From Calonectria ilicicola (Eukaryota; Ascomycota; Sordariomycetes; Hypocreales; Nectriaceae): a stretch of 64,000 nucleotides of DNA. The DNA is taken from contig CP085826.1 in the NCBI GenBank assembly GCA_020809705.1, positions 7,936,001 through 8,000,000 of the forward strand, given 5' to 3'. Shown here piece by piece: positions 11,242-21,521 of this stretch. Position numbers and translations under genes: made by a program. A model generated the notes under the pieces. It did no database searches. It worked only from the letters and a program-made list of their open reading frames with translations, and was not told where the DNA came from. Numbering within the stretch: position 1 is the stretch's first letter; each line of letters begins with the position of its first letter.

Positions 11242-12432
11242 ATGACAAAGTTGGCTTCGTTGCAGTCACTCCCCCCGGAGGTGTTTCTTTGCATCGCTCA
11301 AAACCTTGACCATCGTGAGCTGACAAGTTTGACACTTGTTTGCAAGAGCATCCAAAAAATTGTGCAGCCGTATCAATGGTCCAGCATTGATACGCACGAT
11401 TTCGCTTTTCATAATTCGTCTGAAGAGAAAAGATCTCCGCCACCGTTCATATCACCATTGCGGAGGCTTTACTTTCCAGGGTGGAGGTGTGGTGGAAGGG
11501 ACAGAACAACACAAGTGTTTGTTGTTTTGAGTGAATATGAATCTGAGAATAAAGCCCGTCTGAAACAACTTGCGGCAGAAGTCATCAATCTTTGTGCTGG
11601 AGTAGATGACTGGCACCTTTCCAGTAATCATAAAGACGACGAAAGCGGCAAGATTTGGCATTTTCTACCATACTTTACGAACCTGAGGACTCTAGAATTA
11701 TACGGCCTCAGGCCAGTGGAACCCGAAAGCGAGCCATCTGTTTCTCGAGGTATCGTCCCATCCTTTACCAATCTCCGTTTTGTAAAACTCTTTGGATACA
11801 TACCACGACCTGTCGTCAAGCTGGTTTGGCAATGTGCTAGTAATCTTGAACGGCTTGAGCTTCACTTGCTGGACGAACCCATCGGTTGTGGCGAATTATT
11901 CTCCCAACTGGGCGAGGAAGTGGAATCCGAGCAATATGGCTCTTTTTATGCAGAGGTTATCCCGCGGCCGCTGGCAGGCTTGCCAGTCGAAGATGATGCA
12001 CTGATGCTTCCAAATATGCGGCATCTCCATCTCGGCCGGCCCTCTGAAGGCGATTCATGCAACCAGGATGAATTCATGGACTTGATAAGAGAAGGTAACA
12101 CGGAGATTGGTACTAGGCCGCTTATTAACATGGTAAAAGAGGTTCTATCCCAGAAAGGAGCTTTCCCTAAACTGAAGGAGGTGTATTTTTATGGGATCCC
12201 AATACCCAAGGATGAGAATGGCAGTTCCTCTCATGACGCGCCTGGGTGGGATATCATCCTATTTCTCAAGGCACGTGGTGTTCGATGCGAATCTCGACTT
12301 GGGGTATGGACTTTTTTTGAAGGTGACTCCGGGGCGACGGGTATCACTGATTCTGCATCAGATGCCGATGGAAATGATGAGTGGAGAGATCAAGATGCCC
12401 TAAAATGGGATACACTGATGGCGAGTGTGTGA
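11242..12432 (+). CDS. F-box protein
   Basis: An intronless gene of 396 aa. The F-box lies at residues 7-45: LPPEVFLCIAQNLD, then LVCKSIQKIVQPYQW. F-box proteins bind Skp1 and bring substrates to SCF ubiquitin ligases. The rest has leucine-rich, irregular segments such as NLRTLELYGL and NLRFVKLFGY, which resemble weak leucine-rich repeats and may bind the substrate. The C-terminal tail is acidic. An in-frame ATG at 11167 would add 25 residues, but the TATA box and the usual position of F-boxes near the N-terminus favour 11242. Fungal genomes hold many such fast-evolving F-box/LRR proteins; the target cannot be guessed. Confidence 0.8.
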   Translation: MTKLASLQSLPPEVFLCIAQNLDHRELTSLTLVCKSIQKIVQPYQWSSIDTHDFAFHNSSEEKRSPPPFISPLRRLYFPGWRCGGRDRTTQVFVVLSEYESENKARLKQLAAEVINLCAGVDDWHLSSNHKDDESGKIWHFLPYFTNLRTLELYGLRPVEPESEPSVSRGIVPSFTNLRFVKLFGYIPRPVVKLVWQCASNLERLELHLLDEPIGCGELFSQLGEEVESEQYGSFYAEVIPRPLAGLPVEDDALMLPNMRHLHLGRPSEGDSCNQDEFMDLIREGNTEIGTRPLINMVKEVLSQKGAFPKLKEVYFYGIPIPKDENGSSSHDAPGWDIILFLKARGVRCESRLGVWTFFEGDSGATGITDSASDADGNDEWRDQDALKWDTLMASV

Positions 12433-12829
12433 GATGGACATTCATTCATTACAGAGGAAAGACCAGATTGGAAGAAAAAGAAACCCCTATTACTATTATG
12501 TAACAGGGTGGGATTTGTGTAGATGGGGTCAAATTAGGATTCCTGCGAGGGCTGAAACCGTTATGCCTTTGAAATTGATATTTATAGGAATCATTTAGGA
12601 CCATCGAGAAACCCCAAAGGTTAAATTTACTTTATCCGTCCCTTCCTTCAACCATTCACGCTTGCCAGGCATAATAGAAGTTCGATTCATTGCCCGTTGC
12701 CGCGGGTTTAGTTGTTTATTTCAGAGATCAGCTACATATAAATTGACATGATTCCTCTGACAGGAGTTATCCTATGACCGTACGCCTCACAAGGGCGCAA
12801 TATCTCGACACACTCCTTCCTGATGTCTT
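12433..12829. other. short intergenic region between convergent genes
   Basis: Holds the 3' ends of the F-box gene (+) and the lectin-like gene (-). No gene or RNA element seen. Confidence 0.4.
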
Positions 12830-13201
12830 CTATGCGCTCGTGAACTCAACAATGATATCATTTACATCGGCATCGTCGCCATTCTCTACGACGAGAACTG
12901 CCATGGTGTATCGGCCAACATTGTAAGGTCCTCCGCCCTGGACGATGCTGCAGGGTACAAAGTTTGTATTATCGATGGAGTATGTGAATTCAACGCTGAC
13001 TGATTTGACAGTGGCAGGCAATTCGATTTCACCTAGAATAGCGTTGCGTTCTCCAGTACCGGAAATTGTCTTGGAATCGCCATCGATATTGAAGATGGTG
13101 CGTTGAGTGTGGCTTGAATTGCTCTTGACTCGAATGCGCTTGTAATTGCCTTGGCCATTCGAAAGAGTGGCAGTATTGCTGATGATCTGGAAAGCCGACA
13201 T
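12830..13201 (-). CDS. LecB/PA-IIL-like calcium-dependent lectin
   Basis: A single exon of 123 aa without a signal peptide. Two blocks match the Pseudomonas LecB (PA-IIL) fold. The first is SNSSHTQ at residues 27-33, equivalent to the calcium and specificity loop ANSSGTQ of LecB. The second is VENGDDADVNDIIV at 105-118, equivalent to the LecB calcium loop SEDGTDNDYNDAVV. All calcium ligands of that loop seem present (N28, E106, D110, D112, N114, D115), and NAILGEIELP matches the middle of LecB (NAVIG). The sugar-contact aspartate of LecB is Asn107 here, and the specificity triad is Ser-Ser-His. The tail ends in Ala, about two residues earlier than LecB, whose C-terminal Gly carboxylate helps bind calcium of the partner subunit. 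Role inferred: cytosolic or unconventionally released sugar-binding protein, perhaps against bacteria or grazers. Residue matching was done from memory of LecB. Confidence 0.75.
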   Translation of the reverse strand: MSAFQIISNTATLSNGQGNYKRIRVKSNSSHTQRTIFNIDGDSKTISGTGERNAILGEIELPATVKSVSVEFTYSIDNTNFVPCSIVQGGGPYNVGRYTMAVLVVENGDDADVNDIIVEFTSA

Positions 13202-13303
13202 GATGGTTTGAATAGGTAGTTTGGTAGGCTTAGGAAATATATGCTGAGAATTGGTGATTGCTGCTGGATTCGCAATCTAAGTTTTGGTGTCTGGAGAAGG
13301 GCC

Positions 13304-13310
13304 TTATATA
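13304..13310 (-). promoter_or_regulatory. TATA box of the lectin-like gene
   Basis: TATATAA on the minus strand, about 105 bp upstream of the ATG at 13201. Confidence 0.5.
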
Positions 13311-14260
13311 GTTTCTTTCTTTTTTGGCAGCCATGGTACGGAGTTAAGGAGCAGGTGGCAAATTTCAAGACGAATCTATCCAAAGTCCTGTCGCCACGTT
13401 GAATGTTTGGACGATGCAATGACGGCTGATGGGAAGCTGAGTTGGCGGGCGGTGGGACCACTATTGATTTCCGTTGCAAAGGCTTTGTCTTGGATTGGAT
13501 GGAATCAAAGCTCCCTATTGGTTCTACAAGTAGAAATACGGGTGATGTGCCGTGCCGTGCTGTCTCGTGTTAAAGCCATTCTGCAATCTGCTGCTCCATA
13601 AAATCACTCAAAAAGAACAAGAATCACGATGGCCTGGTATAATTAGAGCCTTTTTGTTCTTTGTAAGAGTAAGTTTCGGTAAAATCTACGCATCTCTGAA
13701 TTCATACAGGAGAAGAGAACTCAATTTCATCATGCAGATCTCTTTACTAACCAACACATGAAAAAGCGAGGCACGGGAACCACAAGACGCTAGAGATGCA
13801 GTACTGGAACTGAGACCCAGTTTAGTGAGACACGGAACATAGTACAATAAACAGATCATACGGACAATATGTCACGTGGAAGAGGTGAGATAAATTCAGC
13901 TTTGACGGCCAAGATGAGACCATTAACTCTTTGGATATATCGCTATCTTGAGTATTTTTAGCTCACGAGCTGTTTCTAAACATGCACATGCGCATATACT
14001 GAAAGACTCTCATGGCCTCAGCTCAGTGTACTCATAAATAAATCTTTTCAGAGTTCTTTGATCTACCATACTGCTCACTGGTTGTCCCAAACAACTCAGC
14101 GCCTTTAGAATCTAGCCGCCGTCTCGCGGCAGCTAAAAGTGAGCCTAGTTGGGCCTCGATCGCCTAGCATATTTTAGGGTGAGATCGGTGATGGACGTGC
14201 ATGAAGGTGGGTAAGAAACTACCGGTTCAAGCACGTAATATTGTTCCCGGAACTTATCCC

Positions 14261-14402
14261 ATCCCCTCCAATGTGCGGAGGGAGCATATACTTCGCCACT
14301 GGTCTTCAATCCAATCAAATAGCTACATAGTTGATATATCGCTGCCCTATTGGATTAAAATTGGTGGCAAAGTAGATGCTCCCTCCGCACATCGGAGGGG
14401 AT
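14261..14402. repeat. 142-bp near-palindrome, MITE-like inverted repeat
   Basis: Left arm from ATCCCCTCC (14261) through GTGCGGAGGGAGCAT to GCCAC (14299) and CAATCCAAT (about 14307-14315). The right arm is the complement, from ATTGGATT (14349) through GTGGC (14364-14368) and ATGCTCCCTCCGCAC to GGAGGGGAT (14402). The arms are about 54 bp with few mismatches around a roughly 33-bp loop. This suits a miniature inverted-repeat transposable element or a strong hairpin. I see no clear target-site duplication at the borders. Confidence 0.7.
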
Positions 14403-16330
14403 GCGTTCTTATTGGACTTAAAATGACGCATAGTCGATGTAATTCACTTGGTACTCGACTTGTAGATCGCGCTTAACTCCGTTGCTATTTCTGTCTCCTC
14501 CTTCCACTTTCTTCCTTAGAGACGTGGCCACTTTTCAGTATCACCGGGCGCGTTGGCATCTTATTTCAGTTAGGAATGTTTTTTTAGAGGCAATGAACCA
14601 CCTCGCAAACACCATTCAGATGCGAAGCGAGCGTGTTAACATTCCCTGAGCCCGAGCTCTGGGTGTAGTCATATTTAATAAGCAGCCGATGTTCTGCGGA
14701 TGTTTAACTCATGATGCTGTTCTGGATTGAGTTTGTAGTTCAGGCTGAAAATGGACCTAGCCTGTTGGAGAACCAGTTGCTATTTATTCGCTATTGTTCG
14801 AGGCTGGAGATGGGGGTTTGTGGTTTTCATCAGGACTGCGAATACGCAAGGAGAGGCTCCACGGAGTCTTTGTCGATACAAATTATATTGTGGGCAGGGA
14901 TCGTGATTGTTCCCGTTGTGTCGATCAACAAAATATCGACCAGTAATTGCCATTGAGACAACTATCAAAACAAAAGAAAAAGATTCTCAAGAACTTTGTG
15001 TGACTGATTAAGTGATAACATTGATGTTTGGCACGTCCTTTCTTTCCTTCTTTGTCTCTTCAGGGACAGTTGTATTTACGTGCCATGGGTTTCGATTATA
15101 ACCATCTGCATATTCGACCGTTTTTCAAACGAGAGAAACCAGAGACTAATTTAAAGTTGTTGCAAACTCATTTTATCTGCTACTTTTGTGACAGTGGTGC
15201 TTCTAGGGAAGGTCCTAGATGATCTTACTACCCATTTTAAACTGGACTTAGATGTACTGTTTTGAACCTACATATCATTCTATGTATTTACTTACTCTGG
15301 CATAATCAAGTAAAATCAATCACAGCCGAATTTAATTTAGAAAATACGACAAAAAAGATTCTGCAATCTTAGAATTCATAAAGTTGTTATAGCGTGAATT
15401 GTCTTGTTAAAAAAAAGGTATTTCCTTTCATTTACCCTACAAGATCAGCCTCATCCATGCTTGACTGCACTGACGTTTAGTACAACGCACGGGGCCACGT
15501 GTGGCACCACCATGTGAGCGATCAGGAGACAAGGGATAGGGTTTCAAAAACGCGGGAGACTCTTCGGCTCTAGAAGACCCATGCATTCAATACACAGGGC
15601 CCAAGGCGTGCACGTGGAAAGCCGGGTTCCGAGAAATCCGGACCCGGAACTATGGCGCGCACTTTAGACCATTTGTGGAGAGCTCGGCCCGATCCTGTCA
15701 AAGAGCCTGGGCTGAACTAACTTCAACGCCTTGGCACTCTAAAATTAGAGCCTCAAGATGCTCGTGTCACGTTTTTCCGCGGGTTCCATGAGTTGATTGA
15801 TCTGGTTGATGCGACTTGGCATTGCCCCAACTAGGGGTGATTTCCTTGTTGATCGCTTTGGCTAGCTTGTAAACTCAATGGCGTTTTCTAGAATTGTTAG
15901 CTTATTTCTGATGAACAAAATTCACCAACGATTCTACGATACATCCATCATCTTGAAACTAGTGACGATGCCCCTCTGCCAATCATCTCCGCCAAAATAC
16001 AAGGTTCAATTGGCCAAAGTGCCAAAATATGGTGACGTATGAGATTTCTGCCCGATTAGGCTATGCCAGGGTATTCAAACATTGATGACTTTGGCCTCTT
16101 TAGCGGATCCCGCGCGCTCCGCACACCACTCACATCTCATCTTGGGGTGGTTCGCTGACAATTCAGCCCAGTTCTTTCATCCGTGCTTTCTCCACAATCG
16201 TGAGTTTTCTCTGTTGGGTCTGCACTGTTCAAGGAACGATACCATCGATGAGAGATGGAGAATGAAAGGAAGGGTGCCAGGGCATGTTAATTAGTGGGCT
16301 GGGCAAGGCTGGACGCAGGTGGAGGGTGCG

Positions 16331-16360
16331 CGTTGAGGGGGCGTGTTGAGGGGGGGTGTT
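16331..16360. repeat. G-rich imperfect tandem repeat
   Basis: Units of the form GTTGAGGGGGCGT recur two to three times. It is a short GC-skewed patch in otherwise AT-rich DNA. Confidence 0.5.
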
Positions 16361-16593
16361 GGATTACTAGCGCTAGGATGTAAAGCAATGGCTTCCTTGC
16401 CATCTGTTGAATCACTGTACGGAAATTTCGTCTTCTGGCGCTGATTGGTAAACCGGTGTACATATTAAAACATTAACTGGTCCTATCAGAGGCTAAATCC
16501 CGTCGCGCTCTCGGCCGACGAACCCGATTAACAACCTAGATCTTATTTGTAATGGCACGCTAGACCGAGCGCCAAATCCCAAAAGCCGATCCG

Positions 16594-17082
16594 TCAAATT
16601 TGAAGAATGCCAAGGATAGTTGATGAAGCGATTAATGCCCCGATGGCGAAATACGCCTTGTCGGCAGTAGCCAGCGGCGAGTGCGAGCTCGGGGCAGCGC
16701 TTGAAGAAGAAGAAGCCGAGGCGCGGTCTTTGGTGTTGCTTGAATAACCCCCTGCCACGACGGTAGCTGATGCAGTGGCGGGAATTTTGGCGTTTCTGGT
16801 TGCTGTGGAGGTGTCGGAGTCATTCCCTCTGCAAAAGACGTCTTGCCACGCCGCTCCCTCTTTGTAAAAGCAATTGGAGAGGTCGGCAACGCTCTGGCCC
16901 TGGGCGGGGCAGTATAGGCCGCAGTCGTTGTAGTAGCTGACAATGTCCGCATTTCTGCAGCACTTTTTCATTATGTCGATGTTGGAGAGTGCGTATGGCA
17001 TGGCGCACACGGCATCAAATACCGGCGTGTTGTATAAGTTGGTACATGCTGCACCAGCAGCCGTGGATGCCGTAGTTGCCAT
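16594..17082 (-). CDS. eight-cysteine protein with Ser-rich stalk and C-terminal membrane segment
   Basis: A single-exon frame of 162 aa from the ATG at 17082, the first Met after an in-frame stop. Residues 13-84 hold eight cysteines (13, 26, 41, 42, 54, 58, 71, 84) with motifs MKKCC and YNDCGLYCPAQGQS. Next comes a Ser/Ala/Thr-rich stretch (about 100-138), and then a hydrophobic C-terminus (AYFAIGALIASSTILGILQI) that could be a GPI signal or a tail anchor. This layout is common in fungal surface proteins, but I see no N-terminal signal peptide and found no upstream exon that adds one. Either the start is wrong, or the protein is inserted by its tail. Function unknown; the family seems to be fungal-specific. 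Confidence 0.65.
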   Translation of the reverse strand: MATTASTAAGAACTNLYNTPVFDAVCAMPYALSNIDIMKKCCRNADIVSYYNDCGLYCPAQGQSVADLSNCFYKEGAAWQDVFCRGNDSDTSTATRNAKIPATASATVVAGGYSSNTKDRASASSSSSAAPSSHSPLATADKAYFAIGALIASSTILGILQI

Positions 17083-18142
17083 GGTAGGGCTAACTTAGGT
17101 CCTGGACTTGGTTGCCTCCAGGTCCTCGAGTCAGGATAGCATGACCATGTGAGAATGCTTTGCTGGGGAATTATGCATAGATAACCAACTGGTAATGTGA
17201 ACAAGAAAGGGGGATGGACGAACAGGGATGTTAATCATTACCGAAACTGCTGGAAAACGGTTGTCACTCTCCCCTCCGTCAAATTTGGCTAGTGCCGATC
17301 TCGCGTTATTTTGCCTACACCTTGGAGAGACCCCGCCCAATGAGACGCTATATATAGCATGGTTCGCTGTGATCCATGCTTGAGATGATCGAAGAAACCT
17401 TCCCAGTACAGGATAGGAATTAAGTCGACGGCTCTCATACGACGTCGTTCATCTTCGTGCAAGGCTGGGTTGGGTTAGCTGGATTCCAGATCGCTCGCCG
17501 CCTTCCACTAAGGTGTATCCATCCATTGTAGAGAATTCGGATATGCTACACCTTCTCGGAACCCGCGTAAACCCAATACAGAATTTATCGTAATTGGACC
17601 AAGCTGCACCAATTTACGATATCAGAATCCCTTACTTAATAAAATTGGACGAAAACGGATTACAATCCATGCATTTCCTTCTTGTCCACAATTGAGACAT
17701 GCTAAGAAAAAGTGAAACGTTTCAGTCTAGGAAGGCTAAGCATGACTTGATCGGGATCCCGGAGACCCGTGATTCTCTCCTGAGTGGATGAATAGCACTG
17801 GCTCGTACCGCCCCGTTGAAGGCTCATGTCAAGGCGTGACCAACGTGGGCTCTATACGCACCTTCTTCCAATGAGAGAAGGGTACTGAACGGATTGTCAA
17901 GAAACACAGGAATAAATAACGCCTCTGAATACGAGCCTTCGTTGCTCGGCCATCATTCCACTTTCCCTCCTTTTTCAGACTTTGTTTCTTGCCTCTCAAT
18001 TACGAGACTTACTCTGACTGTCCTTACATTACTTTAAATATCACATTGTTTCATACTGATTCATTCTTTATCTCTTATTACTCAATTAAAGAAATTATTC
18101 GCCACGTTCATTTACAGTCTATATCGTTGCAGTTCAGTTAAC
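17083..18142. other. divergent upstream region between two surface-protein genes
   Basis: Lies between the eight-cysteine gene (-) and the CRH gene (+). A TATATATA-type element occurs near 17350. The 17940-18140 part is pyrimidine-rich (CTTT/TCTC), as in leaders of strongly expressed fungal genes. No gene seen. Confidence 0.4.
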
Positions 18143-19381
18143 ATGCTCAACCGAGTTCTTTCCACCGCTGTTGTTGCCCTTGCGGCTTTCAACGCCGTTT
18201 CGGCACAAACCTTCACTGACTGCAACCCCCTAAAGAAGAGTACGTATTCCAAGAACATAATAAATGATTCATATTGACGGTATGTCAGCTTGCCCTCCTG
18301 ATCCCGCTCTGGGCAAGGAAAAGGTTTCCTGCCAGCTTAGCGAGGGTGAATGCAGTGTTTTCAAGTCCAACCCCGGCACTGAACTCACATATGATAAGGA
18401 TGGTGCCGTTTTTACCATTGAAAAGGAGACTCATGCTCCCACTATCGCAAGCAAGAAGTTCATCTTTTTTGGTCGCTTGGATGTTGAACTCAAGGCCGCT
18501 CCTGGACAAGGCATTGTGACTGCAATTGTGCTACAGTCAGATGATCTCGACGAGGTAATAATTCACGATGAAGAAACTCATGTGGTTTGACAATTCTAAA
18601 TTATGACTAGATTGATTGGGAATGGCTTGGTGGTGATACCCAGAGGGTTCAAACCAATTACTTCTCCAAGGGCGATACCACTACCTACGACCGCGGCGGT
18701 TTCCACGGCGTCAGCGATGCCACAACGACATACCACAAGTATAGCATTGAATGGACTAAGGAGGCTGTCAACTGGCTCATCGATGACAAGGTCGTTCGCA
18801 CTCTGAAGGCTTCCGATGGCAAGGGCTTCCCCCAGTCCCCCATGCAAATCAAGCTGGGTACATGGTGTGCCGGTGGAAGCAATACTGCCAAGGGAACCGT
18901 TGACTGGGCCGGTGGTTACACCGACTTCTCCAAGGCTCCTTTCAACGCATACTACAAGAGTGTCTCTATTGTGGACTATGCCGGCGGTGATAGCGCTACA
19001 AGCAAGAGTGTCAAGGAGTACGTCTACGGTGACAACTCCGGCAGCTGGCAAAGCATCCAAGTCAAGGAAGGCACCAGCACTGATGACGATGAGACCACCA
19101 AGACCACTGCTGCCTCTTCATCTAAGACTGGTTCGTCTTCTGACAACAAGAGCGACAACAAGGATAACAGCAACAAGTCCAATGGCCAGACTACACTGGC
19201 TGCTACTGCTAGCAGTGTTGGTAACTCGAACTCCACTGCCACTCCAATTGAAACCCCCGGCGCTAAGAGCACTGGTGGCTTTTCTCAGGGTGGCTCTAAC
19301 TCCAAGTCTTCTGCTGCTCGTACTGTCGCTACCGGCGGTCTCATCGGTGCCGCTGTTTTGCTCGCCCATTTCCTGGTCTAA
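18143..19381 (+). CDS. GPI-anchored GH16 CRH-type chitin-glucan transglycosylase
   Basis: Three exons, 18143-18239, 18289-18554 and 18611-19381 (377 aa), with introns of 49 and 56 nt. A signal peptide covers residues 1-22 (VLSTAVVALAAFNAVSA). The mature enzyme begins QTFTDCNPL and has the Cys pairs typical of CRH proteins. The catalytic GH16 motif DEIDWEW lies at residues 120-126: nucleophile E121, D123, acid/base E125. Intron 2 falls exactly between E121 and I122. The rest of the GH16 domain includes GVSDATTTYHKYSIEWT and GTWCAGG. A Ser/Thr-rich stalk (about 310-355) and a hydrophobic GPI signal (GGLIGAAVLLAHFLV) end the protein. CRH enzymes (Crh1/Utr2) link chitin to beta-glucan in the wall, which fits the nearby chitin synthase. 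Confidence 0.95.
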
Positions 19382-19794
19382 ATTGCCTGGGATGAATTTT
19401 ACTTTCTTGGTTTAATCTAACTTTGGCAGTATTTTCAAATTCTCGCCCTCCCAAATTTTATGCTGGTTCTTGGGCCGCTAAAAGAAGGAAAATAATGTCT
19501 CCAGTCTGGAGTTGTAGAATTTATTGAGCAGGACTCTACCGTGTGATATATAGACTGCGTTCGTTTCAATAGACACATTCGCCCAACTTGTACATTTGCT
19601 TCTGTGTGAAATTATGGTGTGCTTCATAGTAATACAAGAGAACTAAAAACAATACAAGAAATCTTCAGTCTTCTGTCCCTTAGTAGAACGAAAATACTAA
19701 AGAAGTTTGAATGTCTTGGAAATTTACTCTGGCAATGGCCGGAAATGCTGGCAGAATGTACAAAGTCACAACACCGATGATTTGTCGCTGTCTA
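19382..19794. other. intergenic region between convergent genes
   Basis: 3' regions of the CRH gene (+) and the BTB gene (-). Nothing else seen. Confidence 0.4.
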
Positions 19795-20815
19795 CTAAAG
19801 TTGCTTATTCAAATGCTCTCTATGAAACTCATTAACCGGATCAGCTGCCTCCTCTACGACCCTCTCAACTTGTTGAAGTAATTTTGGGCCCGGATTACAT
19901 TGAGTGTGTTCAACGTCCAACTCCTCCATGTCGCCACCCATATCACGCAATACCATGTCGGTAATCTTCCCACGGAGGTCCGAAATACTCCCCTCATAAT
20001 CATGGGCATCAGGTAATGGCCAGATATTTGCCATCATCAAGTTCGTGATCAAGGAGCCCAGCATTATTGATTCGCATTTTCGACAGTCAATCCAGGCCGC
20101 TCGCTGGAAGGCATGAGGCTTGTGGTCGACAACGATAAAACTCGTAACTGCTGCTTCAACCAAGCTGAAGATCTCGCCAATTATTTGAAATCGTATTGCT
20201 CTTATACGTTCTTCTCGGTATTAGTTTCGTAGATCTAGGTGAAATGTCGAACTGCTACTCACCAACGATATCAGGTGGCGTCTGTAGACTAATTTCTTGG
20301 GGAATTTCAATCAGCTCTGACTTCTTTGAATGCGTCATGATTTGATTTGCAGTTTGTGAAAAGCCATTTCCGCAATGCAACTCCCAACAGACCCAAAGCA
20401 TTCTAAATTGTGATATTCTATCGGTGTTGGATGGTTTTGCGACGGAATGCAGCCAAGAATCGGTCCATGGAGTCAACGTTCGCGTGGCTTCGTAATTGTG
20501 CGTTATTGTGACTAGATCGTACAAAGCTTTTATGGTTATGAATTGTGGAAGTTGATCGAAGTGGCCATGCAAGATGTTCAGGAATAACGTCAAGGCCTCG
20601 GGCTCATCCCGGGTCATGTCCATACTCCAGGCTTCGGTTTCATTGTCGTTATTTCTTGGTTTTGCAAGATCTCCATAGATGAGACGATGGAACAGAGGCG
20701 ATGACCGTGCTAGTGTACGAGAACAGCATTGAAAAACCGTTGGTGTGTTATCCTTGACGGTCACAAGCAGCTGAATATCAGCGCGTTTATCGAACTTGAC
20801 TATTGTGTAAGCCAT
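19795..20815 (-). CDS. BTB/POZ-domain protein
   Basis: Two exons, 20263-20815 and 19795-20213 (323 aa), joined over a 49-nt intron (20214-20262; GTGAGT, branch AACTAAT, acceptor CGAG). The splice joins PPDIV to EERIRAIRF. The N-terminal half reads as a fungal BTB fold: ADIQLLVTVKD, TVFQCCSRTLARSSPLFHRLI, then a TLFLNILHGHFDQLP helix and TIKALYDLVTITHNYEA. This is the pattern of the 'BTB, nuclear pore-like' proteins frequent in Pezizomycotina. The second half is acidic with no domain. BTB domains mediate dimerisation or Cullin-3 binding. A regulatory role is likely but unproven. The gene is convergent with CRH and divergent from chitin synthase. Confidence 0.82.
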
Positions 20816-21521
20816 GGTCTAGAGGCCGCTGTCCCCAAAAGAAACAAAAACCCTGACTAGTACAGCTTTAAAGAATTAAACGGAATTATCGGACAGCCTT
20901 CTCTCGTCTTCATCCGATGTCATTGACCAGCGCTGGGACGGACGAAGCTAAAAATAGCGTCCCGATTTGGGAAAGTAAACGGGGCTCCCCGATGGCTCCG
21001 CCTTGAGGCAAAATTCAGAGGACGGGCCACACGCTATCCTGACACCCACTGCAACGCCCACCCTTCTAATAATAAGCAGGGTGAGATGAGCTAGGGTCTG
21101 TTCCCTGGGGAGCCCATACGAACTGACCCGCAATGCAAGACGGCCGGGGACAGACAGGCATGCACTGACTTGGGACTTGCACCCTCTGCTACCTCGTCAT
21201 GCGGCTGCGCGGAGGAATTTAGATCGACACGTAGGGGCTGGACCATAAATTCTTTCTCATAAATGCACCTCGACCTGTTCTGTATTCGCTCCATGTTTCT
21301 TCAGGTTCTCTTTTCAATTTACACACATCCCAAGTGCTCTCTATTCATTCGTTTACCAAGCAAGCAGTCTACTTCGTTTCATTCTCTTTTCTGCCAAGGA
21401 GGACAGCGGAATAATTTGGGTTTGTGCTGTGTTTGAGCAAGCATTTAAATTCCCAGACCACGTCCTCCAACCTAATTTGAATTTCGCATCGATTGGAGTC
21501 TTGCCTCCGTAAACCGATCAA
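20816..21521. other. divergent promoter region of the BTB gene and chitin synthase
   Basis: No gene. The 200 bp before the chitin synthase start are pyrimidine-rich (TTTCTTC, CTCTTTTC), usual for a fungal promoter/leader. Confidence 0.45.

Larger units (their letters stand above)
13202..16593. other. 3.4-kb gene-poor region with a MITE-like hairpin
   Basis: AT-rich. Apart from the lectin promoter, the hairpin at 14261-14402 and a G-rich tandem repeat near 16331, I find no exon chain, tRNA or domain. The frames present are short and lack coding character. Confidence 0.45.

Noticed and set aside
18285..19369. Several frames of 68-199 codons on both strands over the CRH gene
   Set aside because: They are shadows of the GC-rich Ser/Thr-coding CRH exons.
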